Of a stretch of 64,000 bases of DNA, positions 23,463-35,314 are shown piece after piece. Within the stretch, counting starts at the first letter, position 1. Each line of letters begins with the position of its first letter. The DNA is taken from assembly GCA_030077755.1 (NCBI GenBank), contig JAQJZZ010000018.1, forward strand, positions 496,001 to 560,000. Direction: 5' to 3'. The notes under the pieces are model-generated. The model ran no database searches. It was not told where the DNA came from and was given only the letters and a program-made list of their open reading frames with translations. Source of the DNA: Filosporella fistucella (Eukaryota > Ascomycota > Leotiomycetes > Helotiales). The translations under genes and the position numbers were made by a program.

Positions 23463-24158
23463 TTTTTTCCCCAGAGAGTCTGAAGATGGGGCGTCGAATC
23501 TGGTTGATTGTAAGTGAAGAGGATGGAACACTTGAAAGGAGAATATATACTATATATCGCGTTGAGGCAGACTGTTATCGATGCTAATACTCGGATGGCG
23601 ATAATAATGTATCGTGGTGGATAGTGTATACAATTTTTGACAGAATATCTGTACATGAAGAAACAGGTATTCTATCATCGGCAGGAAGGTGCGTCCTCAA
23701 ATGTGTACAATGCCAGGAGCACTCACACATCACCTGACTTTCCATATGTGAGTGTCAAAAGTCTTGTAGAGCCTACAGTGACGCAGTATTTCAGACGTAA
23801 AAGTAGAGCGTGGGGCTCTGGTTTGTGAGGAGAATGCGTCAGACTTGTGCGGTTCTAGGATACCTAAATAGGCGAAAGCATGAGAAGGGAATTCGATACT
23901 TCGGATTTATAGGTCTGAAACTTCAGATGTTATCTACATCTAAATTCAGCCTCCCTATTAGCAAATCAGTAGAGATGTGTAGTATGAAGTTCGTCATATT
24001 GAATGTATTAACATATAAAATATGAAGCTCGAATTGAAAACAAGAAGTCGCTCAAAGGCTCTGAATGAATTGGCTTACTAGTATTTAAACAGTGCCGTCG
24101 CCGTCGCCGTGGCCAGATTCACAACAATCCAAATACTCCTCTTTGATTCCGGTTCAAC
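23463..24158. other. intergenic, divergent promoters
   Basis: Lies between the minus-strand trio gene 2 and the plus-strand trio gene 3, so it should carry both promoters. AT-rich in part (23960-24030). No supported gene. Confidence 0.45.
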
Positions 24159-24905
24159 ATGTGCATTACATCGACTACAATCTTCAGCTGCCAGCATGCA
24201 GTCACCGTCGTCACCAAGCACTGTCCCTCCAGCAGAGCCTCGTTCACACTGAGTTACTGCGATTCCCATCCCCTCGCCGCCTGCACTACCATCTCACACG
24301 ACGATCTCTGTCCAGATTGCATCGAGGATCTGAAACCTTTTCTCAAGATCGAAACACCAGATGTGAAGATCAAGCAAGAGGATATGGACAATATGTCTTT
24401 CAAGATTGAAGCACCAGACGTCAAAATCAAACAAGAAGATGGAAACGACATCGAGAAAATGAAGATGGAGTTAGCGAATTTAGAGGAGAGAGCAAAGCAG
24501 AACAAGGAACGAAGCAGAAGTAATACAGGAGAGAGAATGACGGATATGGAAAATTTGGGAAGATTGGGTTTGACTGCTCCTCTTGCAGAAGGCTTTCAAG
24601 CACTTGAGAAAGATGTCGCGAAACTTGTGAACGAGTGGGTATCCTCCGATGCTCGAAAATAAATACCTAGGCATCTAAGCAATAACAGTTTCACCAAACT
24701 TTCGATCAACACTCATATCCTCGCACTTGAAATCGCCATCAGAGAGGGCGACGAAGATAAAGTAGCCATCTACAAACGAGTTTTGGATGCAGATGGAATG
24801 GAGATGAAGCAAGACATGCAAGATCTGATTGATTTCCAAAAGCGGAAGATGATGATGGCGTGTGAGGAGCGAGTAAAGGAGTTGATTAGGACGAGCCTTG
24901 GCTAG
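24159..24905 (+). CDS. Cys/His-module protein 3 of the trio, with duplicated Lys/Glu repeat (230 aa)
   Basis: Two exons: 24159-24634 and 24689-24905, with a 54-base intron (GTGGGT donor, ATCTAAG branch, ACAG acceptor) in phase 2; the total is 231 codons with stop. Without splicing it would end at 24662. The N-terminal half has CQH, several scattered Cys, and DLCPDC at about residues 49-54. Residues 62-75 and 81-94 are a near-perfect 14-residue duplication, each with two psi-K-x-E SUMO-consensus sites (LKIE or FKIE, and IKQE). The C-terminal exon is helical (LEIAIREGDEDKVAIYK, LIDFQKRKMMMACEERV). The start is uncertain because an upstream exon is possible. No family recognised. Confidence 0.65.
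24342..24440 (+). repeat. coding tandem duplication, 57-base period
   Basis: Two 42-base units, separated by 15 bases, encode 14-residue segments differing at two positions. The silent differences between units show it is not a very recent duplication. Confidence 0.8.
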
Positions 24906-24970
24906 GTAGTGGGATGATTGGCTGTTTTCGATGGAGGCAATAAGATTTTGATTTGATCGGGAGGAAATGT

Positions 24971-25891
24971 TCATGAAAGCATTTCTCTGATCGTCTCTTC
25001 CACGGCTTTGGCTTTGATGCCTTTGTCTCTTAGAATTCCATCGAGAGTTCCATCATCGATCGCGCATTCGCCATTTGTCAGAGCTGCATATGTAGTTGAC
25101 CACCATTCTACACTCTCCTTTTGCACACCTCTTCCAGCGTAATACTCCACGTACTCTTCTCTACTGACAATTTTCACCGGGATACTCTTTCCCAGTGCAT
25201 CTCCAACTATTTTCCCAACCTCCTGTAATGACCTGGGGTGCTCCGTCTTTGACAAATAAAATGTCTTCCCCTCCCACCTCCCACTGTCATCAGCAAGTAC
25301 GACTGCATTTCCAACACCTAGATCGCTAATCGACGTCCAGCTGATTTTACCATCCCCAGCTAACACAACCCTATTCGTCTCGTCACCCTTAGGATCAAAG
25401 TAGCCTAGATACAAAGGCCAGCTCTCGTTATAAAGTCCTTCTCTGATGATAGTATATTTTACTCCTTGCAGTCCCTTTAAATAAGCCTCCGTTCTCAAAT
25501 GAGCTTGCATAACACCAGCCCCAGATCCAGGGCCAAAAGCTAAGGATGTATAGTATATGTGTTTCACTCCAGCTTCAACAGCGGCATCTATGGCACTGAT
25601 GTGTGCTTTCTCTCTACCCTCACCTGGCGGAGCATTATTGAAGTCCATGCTGATCTTTGGAGTGGACACGAGGAAGAGTTTACTGCACCCTTGGAAGGCA
25701 GACATCTCTGGCGAGTCAAAGTTGAAAGACCGTATCGTGATGCCCTTTTCTTTCAAGGTCGTGAATTTAGGAGAGGTGGTCGGAGATGATGTCAGGATGA
25801 CCAGAGAAGAGAGAGGAACGAGAGAATGGGCGAGGATGGCATTGAGGGTTGCTCCGCCGAGTTTCCCGGTTGTACTTGTTAGGGCGATCAT
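24971..25891 (-). CDS. NmrA-like NAD(P)-binding oxidoreductase
   Basis: Single-exon frame of 306 residues from ATG 25891. The N-terminus (ALTSTTGKLGGATLNAIL) is a Rossmann-fold dinucleotide-binding loop of the atypical SDR/NmrA type. Further family marks are GVKHIYYTSLAFGPG (where the SDR Tyr/Ser lie), YTIIREGLYNESWP, ISDLGVGNAVVLAD and a C-terminal helical lid. The closest known group is NAD(P)H:quinone oxidoreductase 2 / NmrA-like proteins, cytosolic redox sensors or reductases. Substrate cannot be told. It ends 65 bases from the stop of trio gene 3 on the other strand. Confidence 0.88.
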   Translation of the reverse strand: MIALTSTTGKLGGATLNAILAHSLVPLSSLVILTSSPTTSPKFTTLKEKGITIRSFNFDSPEMSAFQGCSKLFLVSTPKISMDFNNAPPGEGREKAHISAIDAAVEAGVKHIYYTSLAFGPGSGAGVMQAHLRTEAYLKGLQGVKYTIIREGLYNESWPLYLGYFDPKGDETNRVVLAGDGKISWTSISDLGVGNAVVLADDSGRWEGKTFYLSKTEHPRSLQEVGKIVGDALGKSIPVKIVSREEYVEYYAGRGVQKESVEWWSTTYAALTNGECAIDDGTLDGILRDKGIKAKAVEETIREMLS

Positions 25892-26607
25892 TTTGTGAAG
25901 CAGTAGCGAAGGGGATCGTGAATTGTGATCAAACGGGATGGGAATGTAAAGACTCGAACGAAGAAAGGAGAACGTATAGGCCTAGGGCAAAGGCCAGCTG
26001 CTTATTAATTATTGGATAATTGAAGATCATACGTCATTGACTTCTCCAAATTATGGAGCAGTAGAATAATTCTCAATTGTGCCAAACTACCTTAGAGAGG
26101 TTTCACCACTCGATGAATTTGTATATTTGATGACTTCCATCGAAGGACCGAACTTTTGCTGACAGGTCGAGTGGGTATTGATTTCTAAAATGCGCTAGGT
26201 GGGGTTGATGCGGGCACCAAATCGCCGAAAAAGGTCGGATATAAGAGTTCTTGCTACGCATGGTGCCCTAGCCTGCGTTTGATTGTCCAATGCTAAGACA
26301 TACACTGACTGATGTATTGAGTCATATCTCCTCCCTTACATGATCACAAGAAGATATCAAGACTGGAATGGAAGGCCCTTGGTCATGTGACCATATCGGT
26401 ACCCCAGGTATTTTGGGGAATCTGACGGCCTAACTACTTGGAGTTGTTGCTCAGTGAGAACTGTGTATGTGTTGAGTCCGAAATCGGTTGCAGGGTTGAG
26501 TTGATCTTTAAGCCACGTCGATTTGATACCAAGTCCCAATATTCCCCATGTTTCGTCCTCGCTTGGGCTTCAAAATCTCTTCGAAATTCACAGAATTAGC
26601 TTCTTCT
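25892..26607. other. intergenic, no gene seen
   Basis: Promoter of the NmrA-like gene and 3' flank of pot1. ORFs at 26357-26792 are out-of-frame continuations past the pot1 stop. Confidence 0.5.
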
Positions 26608-28934
26608 TCAGTGTATCTGTGTTCCAAACAATGCAAACATTCTTTGCCACCGCTGACCCTCACCAGCATTGGCCTTCTCTGGATCCTCCTCCTCAACTTT
26701 GACGCCATACTGCTTGATGCAACAGGTAAATGCCTTATTTCGAGGCATAAGATTCCCAATATTGCCCTTCGCATCCTGATTTGATAGGCCATTTACTGCC
26801 AAAGGCAGATTCGGATTTCGTTCTTTGAGAATATCTGATTTCGAATTTTTCGAAACTTCAACTCTTGATTCATTTTCGGCCTCGCTATCTGTATCCGGTT
26901 GGGCACCAATATGACGCGGTGGTGAAGATGGTATAGAGTCGATAGTAGAAGTTGGTACCTGCTTTGATGATGTAGGAGTTTGTTGTAGTGTTGCAGATTT
27001 CTTCTCTTCAAGGTCACCCCATAATTTGAAAAGCTGTTCTTTGAGATCACTCAACAGCTTTGGATTTGTTCGCAAGCTTGTGGCTATTAGCATAGAAGCA
27101 CAAGTCTACATGGCATTACTCACTTGGCGGCATTATCCTCCAAATTCAATAGGCCTTGGGCAGCGTGATTATCGATCATCAACCACAATCTTTCTTTCGA
27201 ACCCTTCTCGGATGCATCTTCAACCTGCAGAGCGAATCTCCATTCCCATATATTCTTGGCGGCAAATCCTTTTCCACTCTTGAAAATTCTCATGTCTTCT
27301 TCTAGGTCAGTGTCTTCACTGCCACTATAATCAGACAGCATATCTCTCTCGCTGGCTCGACGACCGATGGCAAAGTCTTCAAGCTTGTTGGGGAAATAGT
27401 CAATAACTCGAACGTTCGCTCTATATTTTCTTAGTGTGAATGCGGAAACATTTTGTTGGTCCCTGTTGCTCTGTAACAGGATCTCCGGCCGGAGAACGTC
27501 TCTCAATGACACAACTGGCTGATCTGGGAACGCACATTTGACTCCTTAATTAGTGCATAGTTTTCGAATGCGGAGGTGTGCTTACTGTTTTCGTTCAGAT
27601 TCAAATTCTGTGCCAATTTCGCTTGTGAAGCAGCAATTCTTTCATCTGTTGCAGCTCGCCTCTCCTTCCGACGTTGCTTACTATTGAGTCTTGGATCACC
27701 GTCTCCCCCGTGTTTTCTTTTGGTGGCAGAACTTTCGGAATCCTCAGCAAGTCTCTTCATTTGCGCCTTGAATTTTTTGTCGTATTCATCCATACGCTTC
27801 ACAGCCGCCTTGAACCTCGGGTCATTGTCTTCACGGTTTTCCGATGGTTTCATGATTCTAACTTGTGTTTTCCCCTCCCAGCTGCCTCTGTCACCGCGTA
27901 GAAATCCTTCGAGAAGGCCACCAGTCTTCCCGTGGTTTATTTGGACATTGCTAAGTAACACCCATTCCTTAATCTTCACGCTCTCCCGCACAAATCCAGC
28001 ATGGTTATCGTATAAAGTTAATTGTATAGTCAGTTTCCCGTATGGACCAGGCCACTCATTTGAATTATTTTTGCGATTTTTGGTATAGCCATATTCATCC
28101 CCATCCCTGGCATTGGAATCTTCACCACCAAAGGCATAGTTGTAAAATTGGGTGTGTGCTGTGTAGTCGGTCAAATATAAAGCCACTCGTCCAGATAAAT
28201 CAACAACTTTGATGACTTGGCCCAGGAGATTGTAGAACCTTCCTGGCTTTACGTCCTTCAGAAGGCTGAATTTATCCTTGAGATTAATTGACTGCTCCTT
28301 TTTGTGTTCAAACTCTTGTTTAGAGGGAAGTTCAAGGTCTGCGGCTCTATTGTTGGCCCATATAACGTAGCTTGTTTCTGCCGGAGTGGGCGACTTTGCA
28401 ATGCTCGGATATGCCCGCCACTGAGCAGCATGAGCGTCTGCAATACGTGTTGGAATCATGGAGGAGGAGATGACATGGAACTCCGAAGAACTGTGTGCTA
28501 TAAGGGATATCGCTCCATTCCACATTTGAACCTGATACGTTTTAGATGCTGGAATTCGAAGCACTTGGCGACTCACTTTGGCCTTGCGGACAACGATTAC
28601 ATCTGCTACTGAAACCGCGGGCATATTGTTCAACTTCCAAAAAATGTTGATCTTCATACCAAATGTCTCATAGCGTGTTGAATGATCTTTGATTTCAATC
28701 GTACACTTATAGTCTGCCACGTGAGTTAAATAAGGTTCAAGAATAGTTTAGGCCATATAGCCTACCAGATCCTCTCGTAAGCACAGGAGGTTGGTAGTCC
28801 TTGGCAAAGCCAATGACATTGACCATCGTGCCAGCTACCACCGCTTCATTGGATAGATTCCGGATATCTTCGATGGTTCGAAAGTCCGGAGGCAGAGGCA
28901 CAGCATCCTCAGTAGATGCTGAGGAAGTGGCCAT
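26608..28934 (-). CDS. pot1: Protection of telomeres protein 1 (Pot1)
   Basis: Four exons inferred: 28934-28766, 28713-27586, 27523-27124, 27076-26608, with introns of 52, 62 and 47 bases. The joins total 722 codons with stop (721 aa). The first junction restores LTRGSDYKCTIEIKDHS, the conserved start of the telomere-end-binding OB fold (Telo_bind). The first OB fold covers roughly residues 15-160 and the second (POT1PC type; KPGRFYNLLGQVIKVVDL, WVLLSNVQINHGKTGG) roughly 215-340. A basic hinge (KRKHGGDGDPRLNSKQRRKER) follows, cut here to KRKHGG...KQRRKER in effect, and the C-terminus ends RWQRMFALFGTQIH. Pot1 binds the single-stranded telomeric overhang and controls telomerase access within shelterin. 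A frame past the stop (26508-26607) is non-homologous run-on. It is divergent with importin alpha. Confidence 0.9.
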
Positions 28935-29363
28935 GCTGGAGAATTGGATTGTGACTTTGAAACGTGACTTGAAATGAAGGGCCCCAAATTTGATCGTTTC
29001 CGTTGGGAAGAACGTGCAAAGTGAAATCTGTTCCACATAAAGCGATTCGATTTCTGTACAGACAGTTTGTTACAAGTTCTCTTTCAAAGGAAGTGAAATC
29101 CCAAAAAGTGTTTACTTTCACGCGTCTATATCGACGGGGAGACGTGACGCGCTAAATATTCCTTGCCCCACTTAGTCAGCTCGCTTAAGTCACGTTGGTT
29201 TCCTCTTTGAAAGGACCTTTGATGAGCTCAAAGTTGATCCCACTTCCTCCTCACTCTATCACGAACAACTCTACAATACTAAACCCAGGTTCCGATCAAC
29301 TCACTTGGTCCGCCTGCCACGAAAGATACTACAAAAACCGCATATTCAAAGCTTACCGCAACA
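28935..29363. promoter_or_regulatory. shared pot1 / importin-alpha promoter
   Basis: The two ATGs are 429 bases apart and divergent, so both promoters must lie here or overlap it. The segment includes the ACGCGT box and a nearby GACGCGC at 29146-29152. Confidence 0.6.
29120..29125. promoter_or_regulatory. ACGCGT (MluI cell-cycle box type) motif
   Basis: A palindromic ACGCGT within the pot1/importin-alpha promoter. In yeasts this is the MBF (MCB) site that drives G1/S expression; its use here is inference. Confidence 0.45.
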
Positions 29364-31327
29364 ATGGCCGAACGCTACATCCCAGAGCATCGTCGCACTC
29401 AATTCAAGGCGAAGAATACCTTCAAGCCTGAAGAGTTGAGACGTCGTCGCGAGGAACAACAAGTTGAGATCCGCAAAGCCAAGCGCGAGGAGAATCTGGC
29501 AAAGCGCAGAGGTATTGGCCATGGAGATAATCGTCCTGGAGCTTCTTTAGGCGCCGAGGCCGACAGTGATGATGATACCGCCCCTACAGAGAGTCAGGTA
29601 AGTTGAGAATACCCCGCGATGCGCGCGCTACATGCGCTATAGCAATACATTCATCTAGTCCACCATCCACCATCTGCAGGAGTCTACAGGCTTGTATTCT
29701 GCACAGTTTACATCCCTAGTGGGGTCTTCGAAATATTATTTCGCTTGTGCGGTTGCCCTCCGAATTGGGTCCCACTGTTCTGAACCCCAGAACAGGGTGC
29801 TTGGTTCCCCGCATAGTCTGTTATATACATGTCCACAGGCAATATGCTGATTTGCTTCTTCTAAAGCTGAACGAGGATCTCCCACAAATGGTCCAAGGCG
29901 TCTTCTCGGAACAAATCGATCTTCAAATCCAAGCTACGACCAAATTCCGAAAGCTCCTTTCCAAAGAGCGCAATCCTCCTATCGAAGAGGTTATTAAGAC
30001 TGGTGTCGTTAGCCGTTTTGTCACATTCCTTCGATCCCCTCATACTTTGGTTCAGTTTGAAGCTGCTTGGGCTCTTACAAATATTGCGTCTGGATCAGCA
30101 CAACAAACACAAGTGGTTATTGAGGCTGGTGCTGTACCAATCTTTGTTGAGTTGCTCGGTAGTCATGAACCAGATGTTAGAGAGCAAGCTGTCTGGGCTT
30201 TGGGAAACATTGCTGGTGATAGCCCATCATGTCGGGATTACGTTTTGAGCTGTGGTGCTTTGAAGCCATTATTGAACCTTTTGGGTGATAGCCGAAAGTT
30301 GAGCATGCTCCGCAATGCTACATGGACCCTTAGCAATTTCTGCCGTGGCAAGACGCCTCAGCCCGATTGGAACACCGTAAGAACTTCCCCTTCAATTCGC
30401 TTCGTACTAATCTCACATATGCAGCAGATCCTACCCGCGCTGCCAGTTTTGGCTAAGTTGGTTTACTCTTTGGACGACGAAGTTTTGATTGACGCATGCT
30501 GGGCCATTTCATATCTTTCCGATGGTGCTAATGACAAGATCCAAGCTGTTATCGAAGCCGGAATACCCCGACGCCTCGTAGAGCTTCTTATGCACGCATC
30601 CACCTCGGTTCAGACCCCCGCTCTCCGATCAGTTGGAAACATTGTTACCGGAGATGATGTCCAAACACAAGTCATTATCAACTGTGGTGCTCTCCCTGCC
30701 CTCCTTTCGTTGTTAAGCTCTGGCAAGGATGGAATTCGGAAGGAAGCTTGCTGGACCATCTCTAACATCACTGCTGGCAACTCGACTCAAATCCAAGCCG
30801 TGATTGATGCTAACATCATCCCACCTCTTATTCACCTGTTGTCCAATGGTGACCTTAAGACTCGTAAGGAGGCATGCTGGGCTATCTCAAATGCTACATC
30901 TGGTGGACTCCAGAAGCCAGAGCAAATCCGCTACTTGGTCAACCAAGGTTGTATCAAGCCACTCTGTGATCTCCTTGCCTGTCCTGATAACAAGATTATC
31001 CAAGTTGCTCTTGATGGCTTGGAGAACATCTTGAAGGTTGGCGAGATGGATAAGGATGCGGCCGGTGAAGGACAAGAGAGCATTAACAGATACGCTCTGT
31101 TCATTGAGGAATGCAACGGAATGGAGAAGATCCACGACTGCCAAACCAACGCAAACGAGGAGATTTACATGAAGGCATACAATATGATTGAGAAATATTT
31201 CTCAGATGAGGACGATGTTCAAGACGAGACAGCTGAAGGCACTGCCGGATTTGGTTTCGGAAACCCAGCTGCACCCCAAGGCGCCGGTTTCAACTTCGGT
31301 TCTAACGGCGATTCGATGGATATGTGA
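29364..31327 (+). CDS. SRP1: Importin subunit alpha (karyopherin alpha)
   Basis: Three exons: 29364-29597, 29867-30376 and 30425-31327, introns of 269 and 48 bases, total 548 residues, the normal size. Residues 1-~80 are the importin-beta-binding domain, rich in Arg/Lys ([23 protein letters not shown]). It is followed by ten armadillo repeats with the Trp/Asn ladder that grips nuclear localisation signals ([42 protein letters not shown]). The acidic Gly/Phe tail ends GDSMDM. It carries NLS cargo with importin beta through nuclear pores. The first intron is long because it lies between the IBB domain and the ARM array, where the acceptor CTAAAG precedes LNEDLPQMV. The 48-base second intron has no in-frame stop. 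Confidence 0.95.
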
Positions 31328-32472
31328 ACACCTCAATCAGGATTCACATTTCCTCTGGCATGCTCCGGCACGTCCTTTCATTCGCCTTTGCACCAATATG
31401 CATTCTAATCACATTTACCGATTCCTAAAAGGATCCGTTTCCCCATCTATTACGTCGCCCCACCACAAAACACTCAGCACGAAACTCACCCCTTGCGAAA
31501 GAAGACGCCTCGATTTTCCGATGTGACCAACGATTAGCGAAAAGATTCACCGTCATGTATTCCCTTTAGTTTATCCAACACACCCCGGCACATCATAAAG
31601 GCGTTTTTTTGTTGTTCCCCCATCCATCCCTTACCCGTGCGAGAGAGAAAGAAATTCTAGTTTTTGATGAATGCAATGAGTCCAGGACGTGGTAGCTTGA
31701 AAGCTCCCGATCTGTGGAGAGACGAGAAAACATGCAAGTGCAAGTGCAAATGATATCGAGAGCATGAATTATGATGGCTGTTCTAAGTGGACATGCCTCC
31801 CCCCGTTTTAGAGTCTGGTTGCTTGAAAGCTCCTGCTCTGGTTGACAAGTGATATTGAATGCTGGTGAGGGGTGAAAGTGGGAATGGGCGGTAAAGATAT
31901 TCTCGCTAGCCAATGAGATGACCTCTTCAATTAATTAGCAATCTTCCTACTCCAAGGCAGTGACACGTGACAGATGTGTGATGTCGGTCTACAAATTAGG
32001 CGTCGTGAGTTGAGGTGTTGGTATGGATGGATAGTGAATACCTAGAGCATGGCTTCAGGTGCGTGAAGGGCAATATCGAAACCTCGGATGAAGGAGTCCG
32101 GACAATTTCGTATTGGATCTTGAATTACCAGTGCAACAGCATGGGATTGACATGTGATTGTCCTTCGAACCAGGAAATTCGATGCTAAGAAATATCGAGC
32201 GTAGAGAACAGTTTGATCTAATGAGCAAAGTCCAACACGGAGGTAACGATTTTTGATCGAAGGTGATCGAAATTCAAGTACAAATTGACCTCAGGAACCA
32301 TGGTTAGGGTTGACGATTTCTATTATGCTTTCTGATATTAACCAGCGTGTGACCCAAGAGGGCGAGATACTAATTGAAGTCTAAGGATGGTCTCCATGTA
32401 AGACTATTCTCTTTTGATTTACAAAACATTCTCCCAGCCCAATCAGAAGAAGTCGCCGAACCCGATATTGAT
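31328..32472. other. intergenic, converging 3' ends
   Basis: 3' flanks of importin alpha and MKT1. A minus-strand ORF at 31593-31913 has no support. No gene seen. Confidence 0.5.
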
Positions 32473-35314
32473 CTACCTCCGCTTGGCAAGATAAGTCTTG
32501 GCACTATCCCAGGCTTTCTTATCCGAGTCGCCCATCTCATCTCCTAGTGTCTTGACACCCTCGCAAACGGCCTCGAAGAAATTGAAAGCAACGTCGAGAT
32601 CCTCTGCGAAATTGACACTGTGGGGTAGGTATTTCTGGACGTAATCCGATTTGTTGTTTTGTCGTTCTTCGGCTGTCCAATCAACCTTCAAGAAGTCGTC
32701 GAGATAAGTTTTGACCGCAATACCCAAGCTAGTATCTACATCTGTACCGAATGGGAGACTATATTTCATTAGTATGAAACTTGATCATTGTAACTATAAG
32801 AAACTCACCTTCGGCCAAGACCATCCAAAGTATCCATTGGGCGAGCAGCTTGATGTCCATTAAGGAGCATGCCAGCTAGAATACCTTCTAGCAGGTCCCT
32901 ATCAGTCTCACGAACAGCCTTGATGATGGAATGAAAAGATAGGAAATTCTTGCTGAGAGGTCCAGTGTATCCAATATTTTCATGACGAAGCTTGAGAAGA
33001 CATGAAGTGCGGCCTATAAGCATACAATTCGATCGATCCTCATCTGAGCCTCTCAAAGGCCCACCAATTAACTCGGCATGTCGATTCTTCGAATTCAGAT
33101 TGTCGAATCGAATAAGTTCAAAGGCAAGGAAAGCTCCCTCTTCAAGATGATGAACATCTTTGTGAGTCTTTAACATCGGAGAAATAGCCTTCAGTGTCGT
33201 CGCCAAGGCTCGTCCCCAACTGGTCAACTCGTGCTGATCATTTACATATCCGCGAAGATGTAAAAGTCGCCACAATGCATTGGAAGAGATCTCCGATTTT
33301 GTTTCGAGTAAATTCTCTTTGTCCTTCGAGTTTGTGTTGGTGATAGTTTTCGAAGAGAAAGGCTTATCCTGTAACGCCAAAACTGCGAAGGAGATAGTTC
33401 CTGGCTCGCACTTAATATCCGATGCCCTGGGCTTGAGAACTGCATCCTTTCCTCCCCAAGCGTCCGACTTGTGGTGTATATCTATCAAATTTCGATGGAC
33501 GAGAGTCTGCTTTTGGCTCTCGTCGAACCAGAATCTCATGTTGATCTCTCTATGTTGCATGCCACGGTGAATGCGTGTAGCAATCAAGGCAACCGTAATC
33601 TCCCTGAGTGGGGTAAGGGATCGGGTGACCAATGCTTTGTATTCGTCGGAAACAACACCATCTAAAGTTGGAAACACAACCCATTCGAGATGGTCGAAGC
33701 AGTTCATGATCCGAGGACCGATCAAGCAACGTGAGAGATAGTGGTACATCTCAGCTGGAAGTTGCAAACCGAGGTACAAGTTATTATCGTTTGTGAGGTT
33801 TTTCTCATCGCGAATGACAATATTGCCACTTGCATCTTGATAAATGCAGTGCTTGACGCCCATCTTCGCCCTCCGATACTTATCCAGCCAATTAGGATCT
33901 TGCTTGTCAAGAATATCTTGAAAGGCAACACAGGTATTAGTCATCGACTTTTCAGAGGTTCTCAGTAGGTTGATGGCATCTGTAATTGAGTACGGTTGTA
34001 AAGAGATGATGTTGTCGACTTGTAGTGGAGGGAATGGTGGAAGGAATGATGTGCCAACCATCAGTAGAGCATCATCAAGCATTTCAGGTGAGCAGTGGAG
34101 AGTTTTGATGAGAGCAGATTTCGAAATTCCAGTGAAGGCTTTCTTTTCCCAATCCGCCGTAGTAGGTGGGTTCATAAAAGCATCGTGGATGCCGTAAAGT
34201 AGGAGTTCTTTGGAGCCCATAACACCGTCTATATATTGGGCATCACAGGTATCGAGGTATGCAAGCTAATTATGTAAGCTAAATTCTTCTGCACCAAGGG
34301 AAAGCTTACCTGAGCGCAAGCATTGAAAGGTGCAATTAGATAATTCAAGCCACGCTCTTCAAGGACATCTATGAGAATTCTGTACAATTCTTGTGGACGA
34401 ACAGCACCTATATGTATTAGCATATGCCACCCAACTAGCATTTAAGCCCTTACCAGAAGCACCAAAAGCTTTCACAGCCTCTTCGGGATGGTTGTCACCA
34501 TACAACTCCCACGCTCTTTGAGTCTTGCTCAGGGCAGCCTTTGCTTGTCGCATAGCCATCTCATTCTTGCCTACGACAGATTGACCCTCGAACACGAAGT
34601 AGGGTCTCATGGAATGTTCCTTCCATTTGTCCAAATCATTTTGAATATGATGTCTCAAGCCAATAGGATCTCCACCAAGGGCTGCAAGGAGGGGTTCGTG
34701 TGCGGGAGGTTCTGAAATCATTTGTTGAAGGTAGGCTGTTGCTTCAACTCCAATGACAGCATGTTTTAATTCCTCGATTGGTTGGAAGCTGGGAAAGTAA
34801 GTAACACTTCTGTAAATCCGGATTGGAAGCTTACAATGCGTCAGAGTTGACAGAAGTCTCTCCATCGTGTACTATCCTTCGATTAGCATGTTATTCTTAA
34901 CAGAATTGCGCAGAATCAAAGCAAGACAATAAGAGGTCTGCATCTAACATAACCACTTCGCATGTGTCCACCACCAGATATTGACTACCTGGGATACATA
35001 CACACTTCAGGGCCATGATCATCACCTCCAAACAGTAATTGCTCATTCAGCTCCGCCAATGCCATCTGCTGCGCAATTGACAAACCTGCGGATGGCGGAC
35101 TCAGGAAGGGTGAGCCAAAGTCAATAGATGACATGGCACCTGCGTGATCGATCTCGCTGGCAGCAGATGACCAAACCGATGGTAGGCCAGAGAGGTACGA
35201 GTCCATTTGACCTTGTCGAAAGTGCTGGTACATGAGAGAATCGATCGGGGCATTAAGGAAGGCAAAAGAGTTATGTGCAGGGTCTGCGAATGTGTATTCA
35301 TGGACGGGCTCCAT
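32473..35314 (-). CDS. MKT1: MKT1-type post-transcriptional regulator (XPG/FEN fold)
   Basis: Six exons inferred: 35314-35002, 34871-34835, 34788-34454, 34407-34310, 34265-32809, 32758-32473; all phases agree and give 841 residues. From about residue 118 the protein has an XPG N-region (PIEELKHAVIGVEA, RPYFVFEGQSV) and an XPG I-region restored by splicing (FNACAQ joined to LAYLDTCDAQYIDGVMGS, near 260), then MKT1-specific middle and C-terminal domains (SLPFGTDVDTSLGIAVKTYL). Yeast Mkt1 acts with Pbp1 and poly(A)-binding protein on mRNA translation and stability; several nuclease acidic residues are usually lost in this family. Exon 1 adds ~104 residues rich in Ser/Ala/Gln that I do not know from homologues. 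It joins with correct phase through a GTATGT donor, but could be a separate small gene or 5' leader. Confidence 0.85.

Noticed and set aside
26508..26607. Frame continuing past the pot1 stop (reads KECLHCLEHRYTEEE)
   Set aside because: It is the shifted reading of the pot1 end plus 3' flank; the pot1 frame itself ends with the expected RWxRMFxLFGT-type terminus, so the run-on is not the C-terminus.
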